A DNA stretch of 8,749 bases from Alphaproteobacteria bacterium (GTDB lineage: Bacteria > Pseudomonadota > Alphaproteobacteria > ATCC43930 > CGMCC-115725): positions 1 through 8,749 of the forward strand of contig VAZT01000155.1 in the NCBI GenBank assembly GCA_005884825.1, read 5' to 3'. How positions within the stretch are numbered: position 1 is the first letter of the stretch; the number at the start of each line of letters is the position of its first letter. Shown here in pieces: positions 1-5,737 of the stretch. A program made the translations under genes and the position numbers. Under the pieces are notes generated by a model. It had not been told where the DNA came from. It saw nothing but the letters and a program-made list of their open reading frames with translations, and ran no database searches.

Positions 1-747
1 ATTGCCCTCGAATTTGGCGACCACCTCGAAGGGCTCGTCGCGGTCCTCGAAGGCGGCGACCGGCGAGCGGAAATCGCGCGGATTGGCGAGGCCGTTGGCG
101 CCGATCGGGCCCAATTCTGGAAGCCGGAAGAGCGCGCCGTAATTCTCGCAGACATAGCCTCTCGCTCGTCCGTCCGGCAGCTCGACCCGGAACTTGATGC
201 CGCGCGGAATCACGGCAATTTCTCCGGGTTTTGCCTCGACCACGCCGAGCTCGGTGGCGAGGCGCAGCCGGCCTGTCTGCGGCACGATCAACAACTCGCC
301 GTCCGCGTCGTAGAGGACGCGGTGTTCCATCTGCTTGGTCGCGCAGTAGATGTGGACCGCCACCCCACACCGCGCGCCCGCATCGCCATTGCCGCCCATC
401 GTGACGAGCGCGTCGATGAAATCGGCCGGCTCATCCGGGAAGGGCAGCGGGTTCCATCTGAGCCGGTTCGGCGGCGGCGCTATCTCGCCGAACGGCGCGG
501 CGCGAACAAGCCCATTGTCGATCCTCCGAAACGGCGGATGCATCGCCGAGGGCCGGATGCGATAGAGCCACGACCGCCGGTTCTCGGCACGCGGCGCGGT
601 GAACGGAGTTCCCGATATCTGTTCGGTGTAGAGACCGCGCTGCGGCCGCTGCGGTGCGTTCTGGCCGACAGGGAGGGCGCCCGGCAAGGCCTCGGTGGCG
701 TGCTCGTTGCCAAAGCCGGTGAGATACCGGAGCCTTTCTTCCTTCAT
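1..747 (-). CDS. hmgA: Homogentisate 1,2-dioxygenase, N-terminal part (runs off the left edge)
   Basis: This enzyme opens the ring of homogentisate to maleylacetoacetate in tyrosine/phenylalanine breakdown; it is a cytosolic non-haem Fe(II) dioxygenase. Translating the minus strand from the ATG at 747 gives 249 uninterrupted residues beginning MKEERLRYLTGFGNEHATEA. Family hallmarks are the LTGFGNEH start, QRGLYTEQISGTPFTAPR, NRRSWLYRIRPS, GELLIVPQTGRLRLATELGV, IAVIPRGIKFRVELPDG, RGYVCENYGALFRLPELG and PIGANGLANPRDF. The family is usually about 430-450 residues, so roughly 55% is present. The conserved His/Glu iron ligands lie in the missing C-terminal half and cannot be checked. The start is supported by GGGAG a few bases upstream and by the neighbouring stop: the EthD gene's TGA ends two bases before this ATG, which implies translational coupling. 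No internal damage is seen in this part. Confidence 0.95.
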   Translation of the reverse strand, partial: MKEERLRYLTGFGNEHATEALPGALPVGQNAPQRPQRGLYTEQISGTPFTAPRAENRRSWLYRIRPSAMHPPFRRIDNGLVRAAPFGEIAPPPNRLRWNPLPFPDEPADFIDALVTMGGNGDAGARCGVAVHIYCATKQMEHRVLYDADGELLIVPQTGRLRLATELGVVEAKPGEIAVIPRGIKFRVELPDGRARGYVCENYGALFRLPELGPIGANGLANPRDFRSPVAAFEDRDEPFEVVAKFEGN

Positions 748-749
748 GC

Positions 750-1089
750 TCACTCCCGCGGAATGATCACCTTCTCCTCGGTGATGAAGCTCTTGATCCG
801 GCCGATGAACAAGGCGCCGTCGGTATGCAGCGCCTTGGCTTCGCGAGAGGCATTGGCGCGCTCCATGGCAGGCAGATCGTCATACCAGGTTTCGGCAACC
901 CCATCGACTTTCGACATCCGTCGTTGGAATGTCGGGCCGGGTCCGCTCGCCGAGAATATGCGACTGCACGTAACGGCGCAGTCCTGGCACGGCGTGAGCG
1001 AGCGGCGCGTGCACCTCGAGCCAGTGCTTGACGAATTCCTCGTGCGACAGCCCCGCCTTGCGGGTCAGCAGCGAGACGCTCTTGATCAT
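750..1089 (-). pseudogene. EthD-domain protein, broken by a 1-base frameshift
   Basis: Small ferredoxin-like-fold protein of the EthD family; members accompany oxidative or ring-degradation genes, but their biochemical role is mostly unknown. From the ATG at 1089 the frame reads MIKSVSLLTRKAGLSHEEFV, then HWLEVHAPLAHAVPGLRRYV and HILGERTRPDIPTTDVE. It then leaves the family pattern and stops at 880. Removing one T of the TTT at 909-911 restores a frame through VDGVAETWYDDLPAMERA to IKSFITEEKVIIPRE and a TGA at 750-752. The repaired product would be 112 residues, normal for an EthD protein. That stop lies two bases before the hmgA start, so the gene was evidently the first cistron of an hmgA operon. 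GGAAGG lies upstream of the ATG. The extra base could be a true mutation or a sequencing error. The alternative reading is a shortened protein of about 70 residues ending at 880. Confidence 0.78.
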
Positions 1090-1117
1090 CGGCGTAGCCC
1101 TTCCGTTGCCATATTCA

Positions 1118-1131
1118 GCAGCGCATGCTGC
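1118..1131. promoter_or_regulatory. Short inverted repeat in the divergent promoter region
   Basis: The 66-bp gap between the divergent EthD and SDR starts contains GCAGC, a GCAT spacer, then GCTGC, a 5-bp inverted repeat. This gap must hold the leftward promoter for EthD-hmgA and probably the rightward promoter for the SDR gene. I cannot assign clear -35/-10 boxes. A role as operator is only a suggestion from its position; a GC-rich genome makes such short repeats common by chance. Confidence 0.25.
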
Positions 1132-1155
1132 GCCGGAGGAGCCTAAGGAGGAAGC

Positions 1156-1905
1156 ATGAAGATCGAGATTGCCGGCCAGCGCGCCATTGTCGCCGGAGGG
1201 AGCCGCGGCATCGGGCGTGCGATCGCACTTGCCTTTGCCGAGGCCGGCGCCGGCGTGTCGATTTGTGCGCGAGGCGCCGAGGCGCTCCAAGCCACCCGCG
1301 GCGAGATCGCCCGGCACGGCGGCATCGCCCATGCGGCGGTCTGCGATCTTTCGGATGCCGCGGCCATTCCGCGTTACATCGCGGAAGCGGCCGACACTCT
1401 CGGCGGCATCGATATTCTCGTCAACAATGCCTCGGGGTTCGGGACCAGCGACGACGAAGCCGGATGGGCCGCCAGCATTTCGGTCGACCTGCTGGCCACG
1501 GTCCGGGCGACGCGGGCGGCGCTGCCTTACCTCGAAAAATCAGAAGCAGGCTCGATCCTCAACATCTCGTCGATCTCCGGATTTCGCGCTTCGGTCCGCA
1601 CCCCGCCTTACGGAGCCGTCAAGGCCGCGGTCCTGGAATACACCTTGACCCAAGCCGCGGCCCTCGCGCGCAAGAACATTCGGGTCAACTGCATCGCCCC
1701 CGGCTCGATCGAATTTCCGGGCGGCACCTGGGCGCGCGCCAAGGCCAACAATCCGGACCTTTACGGCCGCATCCTCCGGAGCATTCCGTTCGGCCGGCTC
1801 GGCCGACCAGAGGAAATCGCGCAGGTGGCGCTATTCCTGTGCTCGCCGCTCGCCAGCTGGGTCACCGGCCAGAACATCGCCGTCGATGGCGGGCAGATGC
1901 TCTGA
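1156..1905 (+). CDS. Short-chain dehydrogenase/reductase (SDR) family oxidoreductase
   Basis: Classical SDR of 249 residues, a normal length, predicted to be a cytosolic NAD(P)-dependent alcohol/ketone oxidoreductase. Visible motifs: Rossmann glycine motif GGSRGIG at 14-20 (the usual Thr of TGxxxGIG is replaced by Gly), CDLSD near 63-67, NNAS at 90-93, catalytic Ser139 in NISSISG, Tyr152 and Lys156 in YGAVK, PG at 182-183, and the C-terminal GQNIAVDGG typical of FabG-like members. The substrate cannot be told from sequence. The ATG at 1156 is preceded by an excellent ribosome binding site, AAGGAGG at 1145-1151. It diverges from the EthD-hmgA genes and its 3' end overlaps the following YdcF-like gene by 20 bp, so the two are probably cotranscribed. 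No frameshift or gap is seen. Confidence 0.93.
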   Translation: MKIEIAGQRAIVAGGSRGIGRAIALAFAEAGAGVSICARGAEALQATRGEIARHGGIAHAAVCDLSDAAAIPRYIAEAADTLGGIDILVNNASGFGTSDDEAGWAASISVDLLATVRATRAALPYLEKSEAGSILNISSISGFRASVRTPPYGAVKAAVLEYTLTQAAALARKNIRVNCIAPGSIEFPGGTWARAKANNPDLYGRILRSIPFGRLGRPEEIAQVALFLCSPLASWVTGQNIAVDGGQML

Positions 1906-2374
1906 AGCCGATGCCATTGTCGTCCTGGGCTGCCGCGGGCCGGCCGCGCTGCGCCGGCGACTGGAGATCGGCATCCGGCTTTTCGAGGTAGGGGCCGCGC
2001 CACTGCTCGTGCTCTCGGGCGGCGGCGGTGGACCCGTGCCTGAAGCGGAACTCATGCGGCGGGCGGCAATTGCTGATGGCGTTCCGCCGACGGCATTGCT
2101 GATCGATATCGTATCCCGCGACACTTTCGAGAACGCGCGCGAGACCGCGCGGTTGCTGAGCGCGCGAGGGCTGCGCTCTGTGCTGCTGGTCAGTGACCGC
2201 GTCCACCTGCCGCGCGCGGCGCTCTTGTTCCGCCTCGCCGGGCTGCGGATCGCCGGGCGGGCGGCAGTGCCGGCGCGCTCGCTCGGCCGCCAGGCAGGCG
2301 CAATGCTTCGCGAGATCGTTGCACTGCCGTGGAGCCTATTGCGCGCGGGCGTCACGTCGAGCGGGCCACGGTGA
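1886..2374 (+). CDS. YdcF-like DUF218 (ElyC/SanA/YdcF superfamily) protein
   Basis: 162-residue protein of the DUF218 fold, a family related to E. coli YdcF, SanA and ElyC and linked loosely to cell-envelope processes; the reaction is unknown. Conserved blocks are visible: ADAIVVLGC at 8-16, LLVLSGGGGG at 40-49, EAELMRRAA near 53-61, SRDTFENARETARLL at 77-91 (family S-x-N/D-T-x-E-N), and VLLVSDRVHLPRA at 99-111, equivalent to the family's 'VTSxxHMxRA' helix start. It has no clear signal peptide or membrane helix, unlike SanA/ElyC, so it resembles the short cytosolic YdcF type. The ATG at 1886 lies inside the SDR coding region (20-bp overlap), with only a weak upstream purine stretch, so it is probably translated by coupling. 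Its last 23 bp overlap the 3' end of the convergent MFS gene. Confidence 0.83.
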   Translation: MAGRCSEADAIVVLGCRGPAALRRRLEIGIRLFEVGAAPLLVLSGGGGGPVPEAELMRRAAIADGVPPTALLIDIVSRDTFENARETARLLSARGLRSVLLVSDRVHLPRAALLFRLAGLRIAGRAAVPARSLGRQAGAMLREIVALPWSLLRAGVTSSGPR

Positions 2375-3671
2375 GCCCGGGGAGCATGCGCCAAAAACGC
2401 ACGGCGACACCAACCGTCGCGATTCCGGTCAGCAAGAACAGCCCGGGGATGCTGACGCCGACTGCGATCAGCGCCATCGTCACCGCCGACGAGAGCACCA
2501 TTGCGGCGGCATTGACGATGTTGTTCGCTGCGATCGCCCGGGCGCGGTGCTCGCGCTCCGTCATTGCTTGCAGCAGCGCGTAGAGGGGCACGACGAAAAC
2601 CCCGCCCGAGGCGGCGATGCCGAAGAGGTCGGCGAGAATACGCCAATGCAGCGGGTCGTCGAGAAATGCCAGAAGGGTTGTGAGTTGTCCGGCCACTGAC
2701 GGCGGCGGGCTGACGATCCACAGATCAATCGAGAAGAGCCCGATTCCCAGTGCTCCCCACGGGACGCAGCGCGCGCTGAGCCTGCCGGCAAGCAGGCGAT
2801 TGCACAACAGCGAGCCAAACGCGATCCCAACCGAAAACAACGTAAGAAAGAGCGTAACGACCAGCTCTTCCGCTCCGAGGATGAAGCGGACATAGGCCGG
2901 GAATTGCGACAGATAAGTCGCGCCCGCCAGCCAGAACCATGAGATGCCGAGCATCGAGCGGAATGGCCCGGGCTCCTGGGCAGCCCGCCGTATCACCCGA
3001 ACCGTCGCGCCGAACAGGTTCCAGCGCGCCGCGCTGCGGCGCGCCGCGGGTGTCGTGCGCGGTATCTGCCGGCTGGCCGCCCAGGCGGCGAGCGCCACCG
3101 CGACGACCAGCCCCGCGACAGCCGCCGACCCATGCCGTGTGGCGATCACCATGCCGGCGATCGTACCGAGGAGGATCGCAATAAAGGTCCCGGCCTCGAC
3201 CAGCGCATTGCCGAGCAGCAGCTCTTCGGATGCGAGGAGATCCGGCAGGATCGCGTATTTGAGCGGGCCTAAGAACGCGGCCACGATCCCCATCGTGAAC
3301 AGCAGCGCCAGCAGCACCGTCGCGCTCCCCGCGAGGACCCCGCCGGCGGCCGCCAGCATCACTGGGATCTCGATCAGTTTGATCAGGCGGATCAGCCATG
3401 CTTTGTCCGACTCGTCGGCGATCTGGCCGGCGGTCGCCGAGCACAGGAAGAACGGCACCATGAAGAGGCCGGCGGCGAGCGGGATCATTATTTGCGCCGA
3501 GAATTGCGCCGCCGCATCGGCGCGATAGGCGATCATCAGCACCAATGCGTTGCGCAACGCATTATCGTTGAAGGCCGACAGAAACTGCGTCGCGAACAGC
3601 GGGCCAAAGCGCCGCGAGACGAGGAGCCTAAATGCGCCCTGTGATTTGCGACTTACGTCCAGATGGGCCAA
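2352..3671 (-). CDS. LplT-like MFS transporter (lysophospholipid transporter type)
   Basis: Integral membrane protein of 439 residues with about 12 hydrophobic segments. It resembles the MFS domain found alone in LplT (lysophospholipid flippase) and fused ahead of PlsC and acyl-ACP-synthetase domains in many Proteobacteria. Key motifs are FATQFLSAFNDNALRNAL at 26-43, FLCSATAGQIADESDK at 75-90 (MFS loop 2-3 motif), FLGPLKYAILPDLL at 133-146, and the loop TEREHRARAIAANNIVNA at 371-388. The protein ends soon after the last helix at GLTVARST, so no acyltransferase domain is attached. No ATG lies near the N-terminus; the TTG at 3671, with GGGG just upstream, is the best start. An in-frame TGA at 3696-3698, the stop of the upstream ABM gene, bounds the frame, leaving a 24-nt gap and implying cotranscription. 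Transport of lysophospholipid is inferred from the family only. Confidence 0.82.
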   Translation of the reverse strand: MAHLDVSRKSQGAFRLLVSRRFGPLFATQFLSAFNDNALRNALVLMIAYRADAAAQFSAQIMIPLAAGLFMVPFFLCSATAGQIADESDKAWLIRLIKLIEIPVMLAAAGGVLAGSATVLLALLFTMGIVAAFLGPLKYAILPDLLASEELLLGNALVEAGTFIAILLGTIAGMVIATRHGSAAVAGLVVAVALAAWAASRQIPRTTPAARRSAARWNLFGATVRVIRRAAQEPGPFRSMLGISWFWLAGATYLSQFPAYVRFILGAEELVVTLFLTLFSVGIAFGSLLCNRLLAGRLSARCVPWGALGIGLFSIDLWIVSPPPSVAGQLTTLLAFLDDPLHWRILADLFGIAASGGVFVVPLYALLQAMTEREHRARAIAANNIVNAAAMVLSSAVTMALIAVGVSIPGLFLLTGIATVGVAVRFWRMLPGLTVARST

Positions 3672-3695
3672 CGAGCCCCGGCAACGGGCAATGGT

Positions 3696-4019
3696 TCAGG
3701 AGCTCTTACGCTCCCAGTACCCGGCTGCGGCTGGAAATACAGTCTGGCAGCGCGTCGCCTCAGGCGCGCCGTCCAAGCTGTCTGCGGCCGCGCGCCAGAC
3801 CGCGTAGTGGGGCGCCGCCCGATGCGCCTCCAGCGCCGCCTCGTCCCGGTATACTTCGTAGAAGTAATAGACGTTCTGGTCCTGCCCATCCTGAAGGACG
3901 TTGAAGCGCATGCAGCCCGGTTCGTCCCGCTCCGAGCCGAGGGCATCGACCTCGATCGCCTTGAGGAACCGCTCGCGCGCACCGGGCTTCACCCGAACCT
4001 TCACCCACATTGCCAGCAT
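3696..4019 (-). CDS. ABM-domain protein (antibiotic biosynthesis monooxygenase / LsrG-like)
   Basis: 107-residue dimeric ferredoxin-like-fold protein of the ABM superfamily, which includes cofactor-free quinol monooxygenases (YgiN) and the AI-2 processing isomerase LsrG. Supporting motifs: an N-terminal strand MWVKVRVKPGARERFLKAI at 4-22, EPGCMRFNVLQD at 33-44, and YYFYEVYRDEAALEAH at 51-66 followed by HY at 71-72, the conserved order in LsrG/YgiN proteins. Substrate is unknown; a house-keeping role in handling reactive quinones or phosphorylated diketones is possible. The ATG at 4019 has a very strong ribosome binding site, AAAGGAGG, about 5 bases upstream, which fixes the start. The MFS gene follows 24 nt after its stop, in the same frame. 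Confidence 0.87.
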   Translation of the reverse strand: MLAMWVKVRVKPGARERFLKAIEVDALGSERDEPGCMRFNVLQDGQDQNVYYFYEVYRDEAALEAHRAAPHYAVWRAAADSLDGAPEATRCQTVFPAAAGYWERKSS

Positions 4020-4055
4020 TGCGTCCTCCTTTGTGTCGGCAGTTCCCGAACGCGG

Positions 4056-4085
4056 ATATTACGCGAACGGCGCCGATGGCGTCAT
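4056..4085 (-). promoter_or_regulatory. Candidate sigma-70-type promoter for the ABM-MFS pair
   Basis: In the 123-bp gap upstream of the ABM gene the minus strand carries ATGACG (4080-4085), an 18-bp spacer and TAATAT (4056-4061), followed 36 nt later by the ATG at 4019. Each box matches four of six consensus bases and the spacing is acceptable. It is a relatively AT-rich hexamer in a GC-rich gap. Nothing else, such as a strong terminator for the upstream acyl-CoA dehydrogenase, is evident in the gap. Prediction by eye only. Confidence 0.33.
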
Positions 4086-4142
4086 CCGCGGAAACCCAGT
4101 CTTAGGTTGGTACAACTCGAGATGCGATCTGCGGCTTTCGCC

Positions 4143-5199
4143 TCAGTACGACCGCGGCATGCCGAGCACGTGCTGGCCGAGATAGGCGAGGACCATATTG
4201 GTCGAGATCGGGGCGGTCTGGTAGAGGCGGGCTTCGCGCCATTTGCGCTCGATGTCGTATTCCTTGGCGAACGCGAAGCCGCCGAAGGTGGCAAACGTAG
4301 CCTCGGCGGCATGCCAGGTGGCTTCCGAGGCGAGGAGTTTGGCCATGTTGGCGTCGGCCCCGCATTCCTTGCCGTCGTCGAAGAGGGCGGCCGCCCGGCG
4401 GCAGATCATGTCGGCGGCTTCGAGCTCGGCATAGGCGCGCGCCAGCGGAAACTGCACGCCCTGGTTCTGCCCGATCGGCCGGTCGAAGACGATCCGCTCG
4501 TTGGCGTAATCGATGCCCTTCCGCAATAGCCAGCGGCCGTCGCCGATGCATTCCTGCGCGACCAGGATGCGCTCGGCGTTCATCCCGTCGAGGATGTAGC
4601 GGAAGCCCTGGCCCTCCTCGCCGATCAGATTTTCGGGCGGCACTTCGAGATTGTCGAAAAACACTTCGGTCGTGTTGTGGTTGATCATCGCCTCGATCGG
4701 CCGGATCTCGACCCCGTGTCCGAGGTTCTCGCGCAAATCGACGAGAAACACCGACAATCCGTCGGTGCGCCGCTTGACCTCGTCGACCGGGGTCGTGCGC
4801 GCCAGCAACAGCATCAGATCGGAGTGCCGGGCCCGCGAGGTCCACACCTTCTGCCCATTGATCACATAATGATTGCCCTGCCGCACCGCCCGGGTCTTGA
4901 GCTTGGTCGTGTCTGAGCCGGTTGTCGGCTCGGTCACGCCAAAGGCCTGCAGCCGCAATTCGCCGGACGATTACCGCGGCGGCCCGCAACGGCAGCCCTG
5001 AGCCGCCGTATTCCTCGGGGATCAGCGAGGCGAGAAAGCCGCTCTGCGTCAACTCGGTGATGAACTCGGTCGGATAGGCCTGCTCCGCCTCGAGCTTGCG
5101 CCAATATTCGCCCGGGTAGCGCTCGCAGATCTTGCGCACGGATTCTCGCAGCTCGGGATAATCCTCACCGAGGGCCACCGTCGTCGCCGTGTCGGTCAT
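4143..5199 (-). pseudogene. Acyl-CoA dehydrogenase, broken by an internal frameshifting deletion
   Basis: FAD-dependent acyl-CoA dehydrogenase family (alpha,beta-desaturation of an acyl-CoA thioester). From the ATG at 5199 (GGAGAGGAG upstream) the frame gives 77 normal residues: MTDTATTVALGEDYPELRES, then EAEQAYPTEFITELTQSGFL and LIPEEYGGSGLPLRAAAVI. At 4967-4971 the family sequence jumps straight to SGELRLQAFGVTEPTTGSDT in another frame. That frame runs intact through YVINGQKVWTSRARHSDLML, GQGFRYILDGMNAERILVAQ, ATFATFGGFAFAKEYDIERK and LAYLGQHVLGMPRSY to the TGA at 4143. About 40 residues of the alpha-helical N-terminal domain that normally lie between these blocks are missing. The restored protein would be about 390 residues, usual for the family. 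Read without correction the start frame runs on as nonsense to 4102. The canonical 'YEGT' catalytic Glu region reads LYQTAPISTN, as I recall for this subfamily. Substrate unknown. Confidence 0.85.
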
Positions 5200-5202
5200 T
5201 GC

Positions 5203-5298
5203 GCGCTCCTCTCCGCCGTTTTCTCGGCGAAAATAGCGCAGAGCGGCGGCGAATTCACGCGGCGCGGACCATCGACCGACGGCATTCCGCGGGGTTCG
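5203..5298. repeat. Direct repeat copy A (ATPase-tail remnant plus spacer)
   Basis: Diverged direct repeat of copy B at 5653-5737. An exact 19-bp core, AAAATAGCGCAGAGCGGCG, is at 5230-5248 here and 5679-5697 in copy B. GCGCTCCTCTC is shared at 5203-5213 and 5653-5663. Beyond the core, after a 3-bp indel, 16 of 19 bases match over the segment reading toward GCGGACC. Read on the minus strand, the right part of copy A ends E-C-R-R-S-M-V-R-A-A-stop, resembling the ATPase tail E-Y-R-A-V-R-T-G-stop in copy B. Copy A also supplies the ribosome binding site of the acyl-CoA dehydrogenase. Confidence 0.8.
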
Positions 5299-5303
5299 GG
5301 CGT

Positions 5304-5617
5304 TTAAATGCCGCGATCGAGGTCCGACAGGATCCCGCTCGGAGGCGTTGATTACACTTTCGTAGGGGTGATCCTTGCAGTAGCGGCCGAGTCTGCCGCC
5401 ATAGGGTGTCTGCTGGCGGCTTATCGATCACATCTATGACACCGCGCTTGCCGGCGTGATACCCGCGCAGCCACATGATGGCCGCCGCCATATTGGTTTG
5501 GCCGGAGGCTAAGAACGCGCCGCAGGTGACTTGCGACATGTCGGTGCGGGCGTGCGCGTGCGGCGCGCCGGTAACGACGAAGACGACGACGAAGAGAACG
5601 CGGCGGTAAAACCTCAT
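5304..5617 (-). pseudogene. HdeA/HdeB-like small periplasmic protein, frameshifted
   Basis: The start at 5617 has a good ribosome binding site (GGGAGG) and encodes a signal peptide, MRFYRRVLFVVVFVVTGAPH with an AHA cleavage site near residue 23. The mature start is TDMSQVTCGAFLASGQTNMA then AAIMWLRGYHAGKRGVIDVI, which I recognise as the HdeA/HdeB-like family of small acid-stress periplasmic chaperone-type proteins, with its first conserved Cys. In the start frame the family pattern is then lost. A shifted frame gives YGGRLGRYCKDHPYESVINA, containing the expected second Cys. A further one-base slip at the GGG of 5334-5336 restores ILSDLDRGI and a TAA at 5304. So two indels, one near 5415-5430 and one at 5334-5336, seem needed. 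Without them the frame runs to 5255 as a 120-residue protein with an unrelated tail lacking the YCK cysteine. It lies between two direct repeats. Confidence 0.7.
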
Positions 5618-5652
5618 GTCCCGCCTCCCTGCCAAGTTTTCTTGTGCGAACT

Positions 5653-5737
5653 GCGCTCCTCTCGGCCAGCTTCGGTCAAAAATAGCGCAGAGCGGCGAGT
5701 TCACCCGGTGCGGACCGCGCGGTATTCGCGGCGCACG
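5653..5737. repeat. Direct repeat copy B (end of ABC ATPase gene plus spacer)
   Basis: Partner of copy A at 5203-5298, offset by about 450 bp. It covers the last dozen codons of the ABC ATPase, its TGA at 5701-5703, and the spacer towards the HdeA-like gene. The 19-bp core at 5679-5697 is identical to copy A; the flanks are diverged and contain small indels. The middle of the spacer (about 5664-5678) matches poorly. The two copies bracket the HdeA-like gene. Confidence 0.8.

Noticed and set aside
322..1146. Long plus-strand open frame over the hmgA/EthD genes
   Set aside because: It is antisense to well-recognised hmgA coding sequence, is rich in Arg and low-complexity residues, and matches no family I know.
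3001..3060. GC-rich repetitive stretch of GCGC/CGCC units
   Set aside because: It encodes an Ala/Arg-rich cytoplasmic loop of the MFS transporter in a continuous frame; no regular repeat unit or spacer as in CRISPR.
4120..4142. Terminator hairpin after the acyl-CoA dehydrogenase stop (GGC-GAAA-GCC)
   Set aside because: Only a 3-bp stem and no following T-run.
4102..4960. Continuation of the acyl-CoA dehydrogenase start frame down to 4102 as one 365-residue protein
   Set aside because: Beyond residue 77 it is Arg-rich nonsense, while the neighbouring frame carries the real family sequence; this is a frameshift, not a novel domain.
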